Of a stretch of DNA of 64,000 nt, positions 7,937 to 16,364 are shown piece by piece (the first letter of the stretch is position 1; the number at the start of each line of letters is the position of its first letter). The translations under genes were made by a program, and so were the position numbers. The notes beneath the pieces were generated by a model, which was not told the origin of the DNA, ran no database searches, and was given only the letters and a program-made list of their open reading frames with translations. This DNA is from Bacteroides sp. 519. GTDB lineage: Bacteria; Bacteroidota; Bacteroidia; Bacteroidales; Bacteroidaceae. The DNA lies in the NCBI RefSeq assembly GCF_010500955.1, contig NZ_QVMJ01000003.1:369542-433541 (forward strand). Reading direction: 5' to 3'.

Positions 7937-10900
7937 TTTCAGCTCTTTAATACGAATATTCCTGAACTTAACAGGCGATCCGTGTCCAAGGAAACCTATA
8001 TGGCCTTTCTTGTTGAATAACCCGGGATGTTCTTTCTTGTCCGGTGTACCATTCTTAGTGGCTTCGCGGATATTACCATCCACAATTACATGTCCATTAA
8101 GCGTAATCTTTATGCGGTCACCATTGGCAATAACTTCCTGATAGTTCCACTCGCCAACGGGTTTTAGGTAACCACGTTGTGCAGCAATAATTCCATATAC
8201 CGAACCATGATACTGGTATTTTTCCAAATCTTTGTAAACAGGATGTTCATTATCCAGTATCTGAAGTTCCATACCTACATAAGCTGCATCGCCTTCCATA
8301 GGTGTACGAATACCTAATCCGTTATTGGCAGCAGGGGTAAGCTGGAATTCGAAGCGGAAAACAAAGTTGCCATATTCTTTTCTGGAATACAGGTTACCAC
8401 CCGACCCGCGACTTGGAACCAATGAGATGGTACCTTCGTCCATGGTGTAATCTACAGTGTTGCCAATCCATTCGTGCATGTTTGTTCCGTCGAATAGAAT
8501 CTTATAACCTTCTTTCTTTTCTGCGGCCGAAAGTTGGAATGGTTCAACCATTGGCAATTCTTTTACATAGATATCGCGGTAGTAAACTTTACTTCCATGC
8601 GCTTGCAATTCCAGTTGTTCAAGAGCAAGAATAGGAAGATTACGATCCCAGTAGTTTTCAAGGATAACATTATCAACTACCTTTTCGCCATTAAGTACAA
8701 CAGTAACACGGTCGCCTACCATCTTTATATAGAAAGTATTCCATTCGCCCATCTTGTTATCGGCAACTTTTGATGGTTTGCTTTCATGCACCTTATTATT
8801 ATAAAGGCCACCTGAACCTACCTGAGCACCTACATTTACACGGGCAGTATCCCACATCTGAACCTGTGGTGTTCCACGCAGATAGATACCGGCATCGGCT
8901 TCCGGTCCGGCAGGATCGAGCATCCAGTCAATGTACATTTCAATATCACCATATTTCTTTACTGTACACAGATTGTCGTAACCGGTTCCATCGAATAACA
9001 ACACCCCTTTTTCTACTTTCCAGTCATTCCGCATTTGCACATCGGCTTTTTCCTGAGCAGTCTTCATTTGCGCGGCAGTCATTTTTGCACGACTAATCGG
9101 GTTGCCTACCAGTCCTTTCCAACCAGTGAGGTCTTTACCATTGAAGATAGAAACATATCCTTCTTCCTGCGGCATTTCGCCCAGATGTTTACGAATAGCC
9201 TCTTTCTGATATCCGGCATCGGGATTATTAAGTACATCTATTACTTTACCAAGCAAATCGCGTACAACCTTACCAGTAAAGTCTTTATTACCAAGCGCTA
9301 TTTTCATCACTGCCTGTGCGGCCGATTCCTGAATAGCTTTTTCATTCAGATAATTTCCGGCAAATATCATAGCAGTAAATGTACCTGTTTGACCAATCTG
9401 TCGAAGTATTGTATTTTTTTGTGCCGGAGTTTTAGCAATCTCCATTGCTTTACGCAATCCTATCAAACGGTTTTCCGGACTTAGAGCCGGATTAGCAGCC
9501 AAACGGATGTAAGCATCTATTGCACGGTCAAAATAAGTAGTCGAAGCAGGGTCCTTAGCAATATTGTAAAGCGCATCGGTTGTTTCAGAACCTTTCCAAC
9601 GTAACAGGGCTTCGAATGCTTGCTCTTTTGCACTACCCTTGTCGTTATTGAATCCTTCAACAATAGTTTTCAGGCCCTTTGCATCACCTGTAGCAGCCAA
9701 CACTTTGTAGTAAAGACTACGAGTTTCAATACCAGCACGAATGATGCGGGCATTTACCATTTTAGCTTGTTCGGCAGGCGATTGAGAAGCAATTGATGCA
9801 ATGATAGCTTCCTGAATAGGTGCAATTTCATCTGCTTGTGCTGTTTCGAGCATTCCGCAAAGACGTACAAAGTCACTGTTGTTTACTACATCTTTCAATG
9901 CCTGATAAGCTGCTTGTTTCACCAGGGGCGAAGAGTCTGTTAATTGTTTGTACACAGTAGTACTGTTAACATCCGATTTACGAAGAGCCAACAGTCTTAG
10001 TCCTGCTATTTTCCCCTCATCGGATGATTTGGTAATTACCTTCGAAACCGATTGACTGATATCACCGGGGAAAGATGCTAATGCTCGTTCGGCCATTGCA
10101 ATTACTTTCTGATCCTTACCTGCAAGTAAATCTGCAATTACAGGAATTACACGTGCATCTCCTATTTTAGTGAGTGTCCATATAGCTGCTTCTTTTACTT
10201 CATAAGCTGGATCTTGTAGGAAACCAATTAGTACATTTCTTGCTGGTTGATCCAGTTTTACTTCCATATCCTGTAATGTTTTCCGCTTCGCAGGATCCGA
10301 GGCAGCTTCACGTCCCATCCAGTTCAACACATCCGATTTTACATCGGGTTTTGCCTTATTGATAGCTTTCAGTACTGCAATATACATTGATTCGTTTGCA
10401 TCTTGCGAAGCCAGATTTAATACTCTGTTTCTTTCAACTCTATCAGCTTTCTTTATAGCGTTAAGAACATCTTTGGTTGGGTTGTCACTCTTCAAACCGG
10501 CCTCAACTACTGGTGTTGGCAGTGCTTCGCCTTCTATCGAAACATTTGCCCCCATAGTATATAGCTGGCGGATAAGGAACTTCTTGTTTTCTACCGAAGT
10601 TACTTTCAGTAGTCCTTTGGTATATGCCTGAATAAGGGCAGTGCGTACTGCGGTATTAGCATCTGCCGAGGCATAAGCTGCTAAACCATTTAGTGCGTAC
10701 TCTGCTAATACAATGCTTCCGGCATCGCTGCCTTTCAACATTTCAATCAGCATAAATACACCTTCTTCGCCTGTTGAGGCAAGGTCGGCAAATTGACGGT
10801 TAAAGATTTCCTGATTGTTGGCCGGAAGTTGCGCAAGCACATCGGCTACAATTGTTTTATTTGTCCGGTTGGCCGGGCTTTGGGCCATTACACTACTCAA

Positions 10901-10942
10901 GGCGATGAGTAGGGCGGTTATTATTATGGGTATTCTTTTCAT
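7934..10942 (-). CDS. secreted HEAT-repeat protein with two DUF1080 (3-keto-disaccharide hydrolase-like) domains
   Basis: About 1002 residues from the start at 10940-10942, which gives a clean signal peptide (MKRIPIIITALLIALSSVMA); an upstream in-frame ATG at 10981 would add 13 residues and overlap the preceding gene. Residues ~60-560 are alpha-helical HEAT-like repeats (VKEAAIWTLTKIGDARVIPV; VKQAAYQALKDV). Two DUF1080 concanavalin-like domains follow: the first opens YVSIFNGKDLTGWKGL, the second YKILFDGTNMHEWIG and ends GFLGHGSPVKFRNIRIKEL. DUF1080 proteins include enzymes that cleave 3-keto-glycosides made by Gfo/Idh/MocA oxidoreductases, and such an oxidoreductase gene lies immediately upstream. 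The two are probably one periplasmic pathway. A HEAT array fused to two catalytic-type domains is a large architecture for the family. Confidence 0.85.
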   Translation of the reverse strand: MKRIPIIITALLIALSSVMAQSPANRTNKTIVADVLAQLPANNQEIFNRQFADLASTGEEGVFMLIEMLKGSDAGSIVLAEYALNGLAAYASADANTAVRTALIQAYTKGLLKVTSVENKKFLIRQLYTMGANVSIEGEALPTPVVEAGLKSDNPTKDVLNAIKKADRVERNRVLNLASQDANESMYIAVLKAINKAKPDVKSDVLNWMGREAASDPAKRKTLQDMEVKLDQPARNVLIGFLQDPAYEVKEAAIWTLTKIGDARVIPVIADLLAGKDQKVIAMAERALASFPGDISQSVSKVITKSSDEGKIAGLRLLALRKSDVNSTTVYKQLTDSSPLVKQAAYQALKDVVNNSDFVRLCGMLETAQADEIAPIQEAIIASIASQSPAEQAKMVNARIIRAGIETRSLYYKVLAATGDAKGLKTIVEGFNNDKGSAKEQAFEALLRWKGSETTDALYNIAKDPASTTYFDRAIDAYIRLAANPALSPENRLIGLRKAMEIAKTPAQKNTILRQIGQTGTFTAMIFAGNYLNEKAIQESAAQAVMKIALGNKDFTGKVVRDLLGKVIDVLNNPDAGYQKEAIRKHLGEMPQEEGYVSIFNGKDLTGWKGLVGNPISRAKMTAAQMKTAQEKADVQMRNDWKVEKGVLLFDGTGYDNLCTVKKYGDIEMYIDWMLDPAGPEADAGIYLRGTPQVQMWDTARVNVGAQVGSGGLYNNKVHESKPSKVADNKMGEWNTFYIKMVGDRVTVVLNGEKVVDNVILENYWDRNLPILALEQLELQAHGSKVYYRDIYVKELPMVEPFQLSAAEKKEGYKILFDGTNMHEWIGNTVDYTMDEGTISLVPSRGSGGNLYSRKEYGNFVFRFEFQLTPAANNGLGIRTPMEGDAAYVGMELQILDNEHPVYKDLEKYQYHGSVYGIIAAQRGYLKPVGEWNYQEVIANGDRIKITLNGHVIVDGNIREATKNGTPDKKEHPGLFNKKGHIGFLGHGSPVKFRNIRIKELK

Positions 10943-10968
10943 TATTATATGTTTTATTGAAACGCAGA

Positions 10969-12225
10969 TTATATTGTCCACGGACCACGCATTGGTTGAT
11001 CAATCAACTTATTGGCAGCCTCATCATTAATGAATTTCAGCTTTACCGGATCAAAATGCAGTGTGCGGTTTAATCGCAAGGCAATTGTTCCCAGATTTAC
11101 AATAGTTGACGAACGGAATCCGTTTTGTTCGTTCAGAGCAAATGGTTGACGTGTTTTTACACATTCAAGGAAACTGTCGGCCTGTGGATCGGGCTCGGGG
11201 AAAGCAGCAAGTTTCTTTTGCCAATCGGGTATATCGCAATAGAAGTTCTGATAAACATTTCCATTAGGTCCGGAAATATATGGAGCACTTGTATCACCAT
11301 AATCACCACCCCATAGAACTATCTGGCAACCATCATCGTATGTATAAGTAATAGAGCGCCATGTACCCACTGCGTCGTGGTGTTGTTGCGGAGCATCAAC
11401 TTCTACTTTTACCGGGCTGGTATTGTCTTTACCAAGAATGTACTGAACAGGGTCGATATAATGTTGTCCCATATCACCCAATCCGCCACCATCATAATCC
11501 CAATAGCCACGGAAGGTACTATGTACACGATGCGCATTATAAGGTTTATAAGGAGCAGGGCCTAACCACATATCATAATCCAGTTCTTTGGGTACAGTCT
11601 GTTCGGGCAGATGGTCTTTTCCTACCCAATAGAACTTCCAGTCGAATCCGGTATGTTTACTGATGATTACTTTTAAAGGCCATCCAAGAAGTCCGCTTTG
11701 AACCAGTTTCTTTAACGGCTTAACAGGAGTACCCAGTCCGTAGAAAGTATCGGCAAAGCGAAACCAGGTGTTCAAACGATACATGCGGCCGGTTTGCTTG
11801 ATTGCTTCCATCACTCGTTTACCTTCGCCTATGGTACGGGTCATTGGTTTTTCGCACCAAACATCTTTTCCGGCTTTTGCTGCATCCACCGACATAATCC
11901 CATGCCAGTGCGGAGGGGTTGCAATATGAACAATATCTACATTCGGATCGTGGATTAGATCGCGATAATCGTGATACGCTGCAATTGCATCTGTTGATAG
12001 CTTTTTACCCAGTTCAAGATGTGTTTTATCCACATCGCATACTGCTACCAATCGGGTGCCGTCATAATTAACATGGCCGCGGCCCATTGAGCCGGTACCA
12101 ATAATTCCTTTGGTTAGTTGATCACTTGGTGCTACATAGCCTCTTCCTAGTACATGACGGGGTACTACTGTAAACGCTGTTAGCAAACCTGCGGTTTTGA
12201 GAAACTCTCTTCTGTTTGTTCCCAT
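10969..12225 (-). CDS. Gfo/Idh/MocA-family oxidoreductase with Tat signal
   Basis: 418 residues. The N-terminus MGTNRREFLKTAGLLTAF is a twin-arginine signal (R5, R6). IIGTGSMGRGH is the dinucleotide-binding loop and WCEKPMTR is the conserved EKP catalytic-lysine motif. Members of this exported branch oxidise sugars, often at C3, with tightly bound NAD(P). The gene for a DUF1080 protein starts 27 bases downstream, suggesting oxidation followed by cleavage of a 3-keto-glycoside in the periplasm. A -7-like TATATTTG occurs on the minus strand at 12268-12275, upstream of the start. The substrate is unknown. Confidence 0.9.
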   Translation of the reverse strand: MGTNRREFLKTAGLLTAFTVVPRHVLGRGYVAPSDQLTKGIIGTGSMGRGHVNYDGTRLVAVCDVDKTHLELGKKLSTDAIAAYHDYRDLIHDPNVDIVHIATPPHWHGIMSVDAAKAGKDVWCEKPMTRTIGEGKRVMEAIKQTGRMYRLNTWFRFADTFYGLGTPVKPLKKLVQSGLLGWPLKVIISKHTGFDWKFYWVGKDHLPEQTVPKELDYDMWLGPAPYKPYNAHRVHSTFRGYWDYDGGGLGDMGQHYIDPVQYILGKDNTSPVKVEVDAPQQHHDAVGTWRSITYTYDDGCQIVLWGGDYGDTSAPYISGPNGNVYQNFYCDIPDWQKKLAAFPEPDPQADSFLECVKTRQPFALNEQNGFRSSTIVNLGTIALRLNRTLHFDPVKLKFINDEAANKLIDQPMRGPWTI

Positions 12226-12362
12226 GGTCTAAAATTAGGTTAGAAATAGTTTGTTTTCAAGGAGAGGCAAATATACGTTTAATTGAGGAGATTACAGAAG
12301 AGTATCATGGTTTTCTTACGAGATGTGAGTAAACTTTGATGCGGAAGAAAGGATGGAAAAGA

Positions 12363-12638
12363 TTATTTATCATCATAATGTCCATAGGCAGACAATATGA
12401 GCACTCTTACTTTTTCTTCTTCAATTTCGTAAATCAAACGGTGTTTATCAGTGATTCGCCTTGACCATTGACCACTCCTGTCACCTCCCAGAGGTTTAGG
12501 ATGTCCTGTTCCTGTGGTGGGATGTTCTTGTAATTCAACTAATAGCTTAACTAATTTTTTGTATGCTTGTGGTTCATTTCGCTTTAAAATGATAATATCA
12601 TCTTCTGCTTCTTCAGCAAAGGTTATATCGTAATTCAT
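12363..12638 (-). CDS. yoeB: YoeB-type mRNA interferase toxin (Txe/YoeB family)
   Basis: 91 residues, the usual length. It is a RelE-fold ribosome-dependent RNase that cuts translated mRNA when freed from its antitoxin. QWSRRITDKHRLIYEI matches the family core, with the conserved Arg at 67, and the C-terminal SAYGHYDDK keeps the terminal His-Tyr pair (87-88). At the position of E. coli Glu46 (GKPEPL) this protein reads GHPKPL, a Lys, so the general-base residue may differ or activity may be reduced. The gene overlaps the antitoxin gene by 4 bases (ATGA-type junction), indicating translational coupling. Confidence 0.92.
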   Translation of the reverse strand: MNYDITFAEEAEDDIIILKRNEPQAYKKLVKLLVELQEHPTTGTGHPKPLGGDRSGQWSRRITDKHRLIYEIEEEKVRVLILSAYGHYDDK

Positions 12639-12892
12639 AAGTTATCAAGATATTCAAGAAGTTCCTTTTTTGAATGTACTGTTGTGCCTTTTCCTTCTTT
12701 TATGTTCTTTGAGGCGCGATCTATTTTTGCAAAAAGTTCTTCTTTGCTCATCAACGTATCATCTTCTGTCACAGGAATCAGTTTAAAACTTCCATTTTCT
12801 CTTGATTTTATTACAATATCCTCGCCTCTTTTTGCTAAGCCAAGATACATTCCCTGTTTTTCTCTGAATTCTCTTGTACTAATCACTAACAT
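12635..12892 (-). CDS. yefM: YefM/Phd-family antitoxin
   Basis: 85 residues. The start MLVISTREFREKQGMYLGLA is the DNA-binding Phd/YefM N-terminal domain; the acidic, probably disordered tail (MSKEELFAKIDRASKNIKEG) wraps the toxin in known complexes. It is the first gene of a two-gene operon with yoeB. A perfect inverted repeat 28 bases upstream (12920-12937) is the likely autoregulatory operator. Confidence 0.9.
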   Translation of the reverse strand: MLVISTREFREKQGMYLGLAKRGEDIVIKSRENGSFKLIPVTEDDTLMSKEELFAKIDRASKNIKEGKGTTVHSKKELLEYLDNL

Positions 12893-12919
12893 ATCTTTTA
12901 ATTTAAATGTGTACCAAAG

Positions 12920-12937
12920 TGGTATACAAATATACCA
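12920..12937. promoter_or_regulatory. palindromic operator of the YefM/YoeB operon
   Basis: TGGTATA (12920-12926), a 4-base spacer CAAA, and TATACCA (12931-12937) form a perfect 7+7 inverted repeat just upstream of the antitoxin start. A related half-site, GTACCA, lies at 12911-12916. YefM-type antitoxins bind short palindromes of this kind around their own promoter. Binding here is inferred. Confidence 0.7.
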
Positions 12938-12973
12938 AATATTTTAAGAATTCAAAAGAAGAGAATGATTTTA

Positions 12974-14254
12974 TTACAACCCCCTCCTCACCATCACCGC
13001 AGCCACAATTCCCGGAATAGTACAAACACATACCCAGATAAAGAATCCGGTATAGCCAATAGCCTCTTGAATCCATCCGGCAGCCATGCCAGGAATCATC
13101 ATGCCTAAAGCCATGAAACCTGTACCTATGGCATAATGGGCAGTACTGTGTTCGCCCTGTGCAGCATGAATCAGATACAAAGTAAAAGCAGTAAAGCCGA
13201 AACCATATCCTAGTTGCTCGATAGCCACACAGGTACCTGCTATCCATACACTATCTGGCTGAGCAATGGCCAGCCATATATACAACACATTGGGCAGATT
13301 GATGGCAATGGCCATAGGAATAATCCACCTTTTTAACCCATTGCGCGACACAACAATTCCGCCCAGAATACCTCCAACCAACAAGGCAATAACTCCAACA
13401 GTACCATATATAATTCCAACCGAAGCAGTATCAAGTGCCATTCCACCGGCGCTACGTTCATCAAGCAGGAAAGGAGAAGCTAGTTTAACGAGCTGCGATT
13501 CGCCAAGGCGATAAGTGAGAAGAAAAAAGAATATCAGGCCGATGTCTTTTTTCTGAAAGAACGAAACAAAGGTTGTGAGGAAATTATTCAGCAATTCGTT
13601 TGCTGTAGTGTCTTTTCGTGGGGCATCGGCCGATGGATGCGGCAAAATACGGTTGTGATACAGGGCTAATCCGATAAACAAAGCAGCCATCAGATAAAAT
13701 ATAATGCTCCATGCCAATGGAATATTCCCGGCAGTTGAATGGATGATTTTACCTTGCTCCATCAATCCCGCCAACAACACCAGTAATCCTTGCCCGAAAA
13801 TCATGGCCAAACGGTAGAATGTGTTACGTATGCCCACAAAGAACGATTGATCGGCCTCTGATAATCCCAGAATATAAAAGCCATCGGCAGCAATATCGTG
13901 AGTGGCCGAACTGAAAGCCAATAGCCAGAAGAAAGCCATTGTGGCCTGCACAAAGAAAGTGGTGGGAATAAAGAAAGCCACTCCCGCAAGTCCTGCCGCA
14001 ATAAGCGATTGCATGGCAATAATCCATGCCCGTTTGGTTTTAATCAAATCAACAAACGGACTCCACAATGGTTTAATAACCCAAGGTAAATAGAGCCAAC
14101 TGGTATAGAATGTGATTTCGGCATTGCTCAACCCTAACCGTTTATACATAATCAAAGCGATGGTCATAACAGCTACATAAGGCAAACCTTCGGCAAAGTA
14201 GAGCGAGGGCACCCATGTCCACGGGCGATTAGGGTTGATAGCAGGCTTATTCAT
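12974..14254 (-). CDS. AmpG-like MFS permease (putative muropeptide/oligosaccharide importer)
   Basis: 426 residues with about 12 transmembrane helices. It opens NPNRPWTWVPSLYFAEGLPY, characteristic of the AmpG/PAT branch of the major facilitator superfamily (SLYFAEGLPY motif), with SATHDIAADGFYI in helix 4. AmpG imports GlcNAc-anhydroMurNAc-peptides for cell-wall recycling in Gram-negative bacteria; the substrate here is not proven. The gene overlaps the DUF4922-SpoIID gene by 8 bases and is third in an operon after a GT2 gene, so its cargo is probably handled by those cytoplasmic enzymes. Confidence 0.8.
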   Translation of the reverse strand: MNKPAINPNRPWTWVPSLYFAEGLPYVAVMTIALIMYKRLGLSNAEITFYTSWLYLPWVIKPLWSPFVDLIKTKRAWIIAMQSLIAAGLAGVAFFIPTTFFVQATMAFFWLLAFSSATHDIAADGFYILGLSEADQSFFVGIRNTFYRLAMIFGQGLLVLLAGLMEQGKIIHSTAGNIPLAWSIIFYLMAALFIGLALYHNRILPHPSADAPRKDTTANELLNNFLTTFVSFFQKKDIGLIFFFLLTYRLGESQLVKLASPFLLDERSAGGMALDTASVGIIYGTVGVIALLVGGILGGIVVSRNGLKRWIIPMAIAINLPNVLYIWLAIAQPDSVWIAGTCVAIEQLGYGFGFTAFTLYLIHAAQGEHSTAHYAIGTGFMALGMMIPGMAAGWIQEAIGYTGFFIWVCVCTIPGIVAAVMVRRGL

Positions 14255-16364
14255 ATACTTTTGTTATTTGTGTTTCGGGGTAGTAGTGCAGCAGGATTTG
14301 TTGATATGTGTATCCCTTTACAGCCATATTGGCTGCGCCTATCTGGCATAGGCCTACTCCATGGCCCCATCCGGCACCACGGAAAATAAAACCGGCCAGG
14401 GTTCCATCTTCATTATATGTATGCTCTACAACAAAAGCAGAGCTATATAAATGACTTGTAGAAAGCACTCTGCGTATTTCGAGTTCTTTACCAACAACCC
14501 ATGTTTTTTGTGTTCCTTCAATACGCAGGCGATATATACGTCCGGATTTACCTCTGCTTAGTGGCGTGATTCCTTTTAACTCACCAAAATCGATACCTGT
14601 TTTGTTGCGTATAATCGAAGCGAGTTCGTCTACTTTATACGCTACAGTCCATCGGTAAAAGTCGGGAGTTTTTTGGTCGTAGCCTCTCATGGTAAGGGCA
14701 ATGATGGCAGGATCTGTTACATTGCACCACGCCTCGGGGGTAGTGTTTACCCACTCTGCGGCTGTTTCTTCTTTACCGAAATCGGGGAGAGGGGCTTCGC
14801 TGGGCCAATCCCAACTGGCTATGGCGTATGTTTTAGGTTCGTCTTCCCAAGCATATTGATACTCTTCGATAATACCACCGCAACACTTGGAGTAGCGGGC
14901 ATCAATAACGTTACCCGATTGATCTAACAAAACTTCTCCGTATGTTTCTTCAATGGCCTTTAGTGCGGCTGGGTTTGTAATCTTGGTTATTCCCTGATAG
15001 CGTTGGCAATGGTCGTCGGCACAAACATCGTATACGGTATGCCCGGAAGAGTCGTACCACACAAGTCCTTCCTTATCTGTTGTAACAGTACTTTTGGGAG
15101 ATTGTATCTGATTTATCAGCCAGCTGCGCGATATTATGGCATGAGATTTCAACGATTCTAACGGAGCATTGGCACTCATCTCGGACGAGATTACACTTTT
15201 AAGATATTCTTCGATGGAAAGGGTATTAATACCCACAAGTTTATCGGCTTCTGTTATCACTTTCCACGATCCGCGAAACTGAAAGGTTTGCTTTTGCTCC
15301 CAATGGAATTTCTTGCCAATGGTTACATCGCGTACTTCTATCCATGCTGTGTTTTCGTCGACAGGGGTAAACAGCAATGTATCGTAGAGTGTATCTTCGT
15401 AGGCTATTTTTCCTTCTTTAAGGTGTACTATCTGTTCGCCTTCTACCTGCTTGTTATTAAACAGATATGGGGTATGAAGATAGAAACTTATTGTTTCCGA
15501 TTCAATGATACCAACATTTACATGTTGCGGGTATATGGGCGAAATTACTTGCTGCATAATATTTTCTAGTTTGGGCGAATCCAGTTTATTGAAATCTTCT
15601 TCTCGTATGGTTACAATTACACCACCCATCTCTACTACTGCAGGACTTATTATCAGTTGATCTTCGCCTGTTGCATAATAGCAATCCGGACGGTGCGCTT
15701 TTCGTAAGATAATAACTATGTGCCAGGTATTATCTTCGTACCAAACAATGAGGTTATTCATTTGTTGCTGCTTGGTAGGGAGGGTGCTGAATAGGTGGTT
15801 AAACTTCTCTATCGCATTTTGGTGAGTAGTTGCTTGCAGGTGTTTTACTCCCCGCCCTCTCAAGGAGTCATTTTTTATATATTCAATAGGTAAGCTTCCT
15901 CTCTCTATTGCCTGAAAATGTGCATGCTGCGGAATAGATGCACCCGCTCCGGGACCGTTATAAAGAATAGTATATCCTTCCATCTCCCTTGCCAGATCAA
16001 GCATATCACCGAAGCGAACACCTATTTCCTGTGGAATATGCTGGTTTGCAATAATGGTAAAATGCCTGCGGAATATAGGATACGGATTAATCAGTATAGT
16101 ATATCGTCCATGAAAGTCAAGGCTTTTTTGCTCTGGTGGCCGATTCATGGAACACAACGGACATACATTCTTATCAGCGGGTGTAGCATCTGGTGTAGCG
16201 GTGACCGAAATCTTCCGGAGTGGGTTAAATACTACTTTGGCTGTCCATTCACCAACATGTAAGGAACGTTCTTGCAACTTATCAAGATTATTAAAACGTT
16301 CGGCTACTTCGGGCCAACAATTTAGTTGATCGGTAAAGAACTGTTCGATGGTGTCTTTTATCAT
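14247..16364 (-). CDS. DUF4922 (HIT-like) - SpoIID fusion protein
   Basis: 705 residues with two recognisable parts. The N-terminal half is DUF4922-like, related to HIT/ATP adenylyltransferases: CPLC at 68-71, and HAHFQ at 147-151 matching the HxHxQ nucleotidyl-transfer motif. The C-terminal half is a SpoIID/LytB domain: IEEYLKSVISSEMSANAPLE with the likely catalytic Glu at 395, a CADDHCQRYQGI segment like the zinc site of SpoIID enzymes, and the end signature GAGWGHGVGLCQIGAANMA. SpoIID proteins cut peptidoglycan glycan strands outside the cytoplasm, but this protein starts MIKDTIEQFFTDQLNCW with no signal peptide. A cytoplasmic activity on imported glycans, fed by the AmpG-like permease, is one reading. 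It starts directly after the GT2 gene (stop and start adjoin). Confidence 0.8.
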   Translation of the reverse strand: MIKDTIEQFFTDQLNCWPEVAERFNNLDKLQERSLHVGEWTAKVVFNPLRKISVTATPDATPADKNVCPLCSMNRPPEQKSLDFHGRYTILINPYPIFRRHFTIIANQHIPQEIGVRFGDMLDLAREMEGYTILYNGPGAGASIPQHAHFQAIERGSLPIEYIKNDSLRGRGVKHLQATTHQNAIEKFNHLFSTLPTKQQQMNNLIVWYEDNTWHIVIILRKAHRPDCYYATGEDQLIISPAVVEMGGVIVTIREEDFNKLDSPKLENIMQQVISPIYPQHVNVGIIESETISFYLHTPYLFNNKQVEGEQIVHLKEGKIAYEDTLYDTLLFTPVDENTAWIEVRDVTIGKKFHWEQKQTFQFRGSWKVITEADKLVGINTLSIEEYLKSVISSEMSANAPLESLKSHAIISRSWLINQIQSPKSTVTTDKEGLVWYDSSGHTVYDVCADDHCQRYQGITKITNPAALKAIEETYGEVLLDQSGNVIDARYSKCCGGIIEEYQYAWEDEPKTYAIASWDWPSEAPLPDFGKEETAAEWVNTTPEAWCNVTDPAIIALTMRGYDQKTPDFYRWTVAYKVDELASIIRNKTGIDFGELKGITPLSRGKSGRIYRLRIEGTQKTWVVGKELEIRRVLSTSHLYSSAFVVEHTYNEDGTLAGFIFRGAGWGHGVGLCQIGAANMAVKGYTYQQILLHYYPETQITKVYE

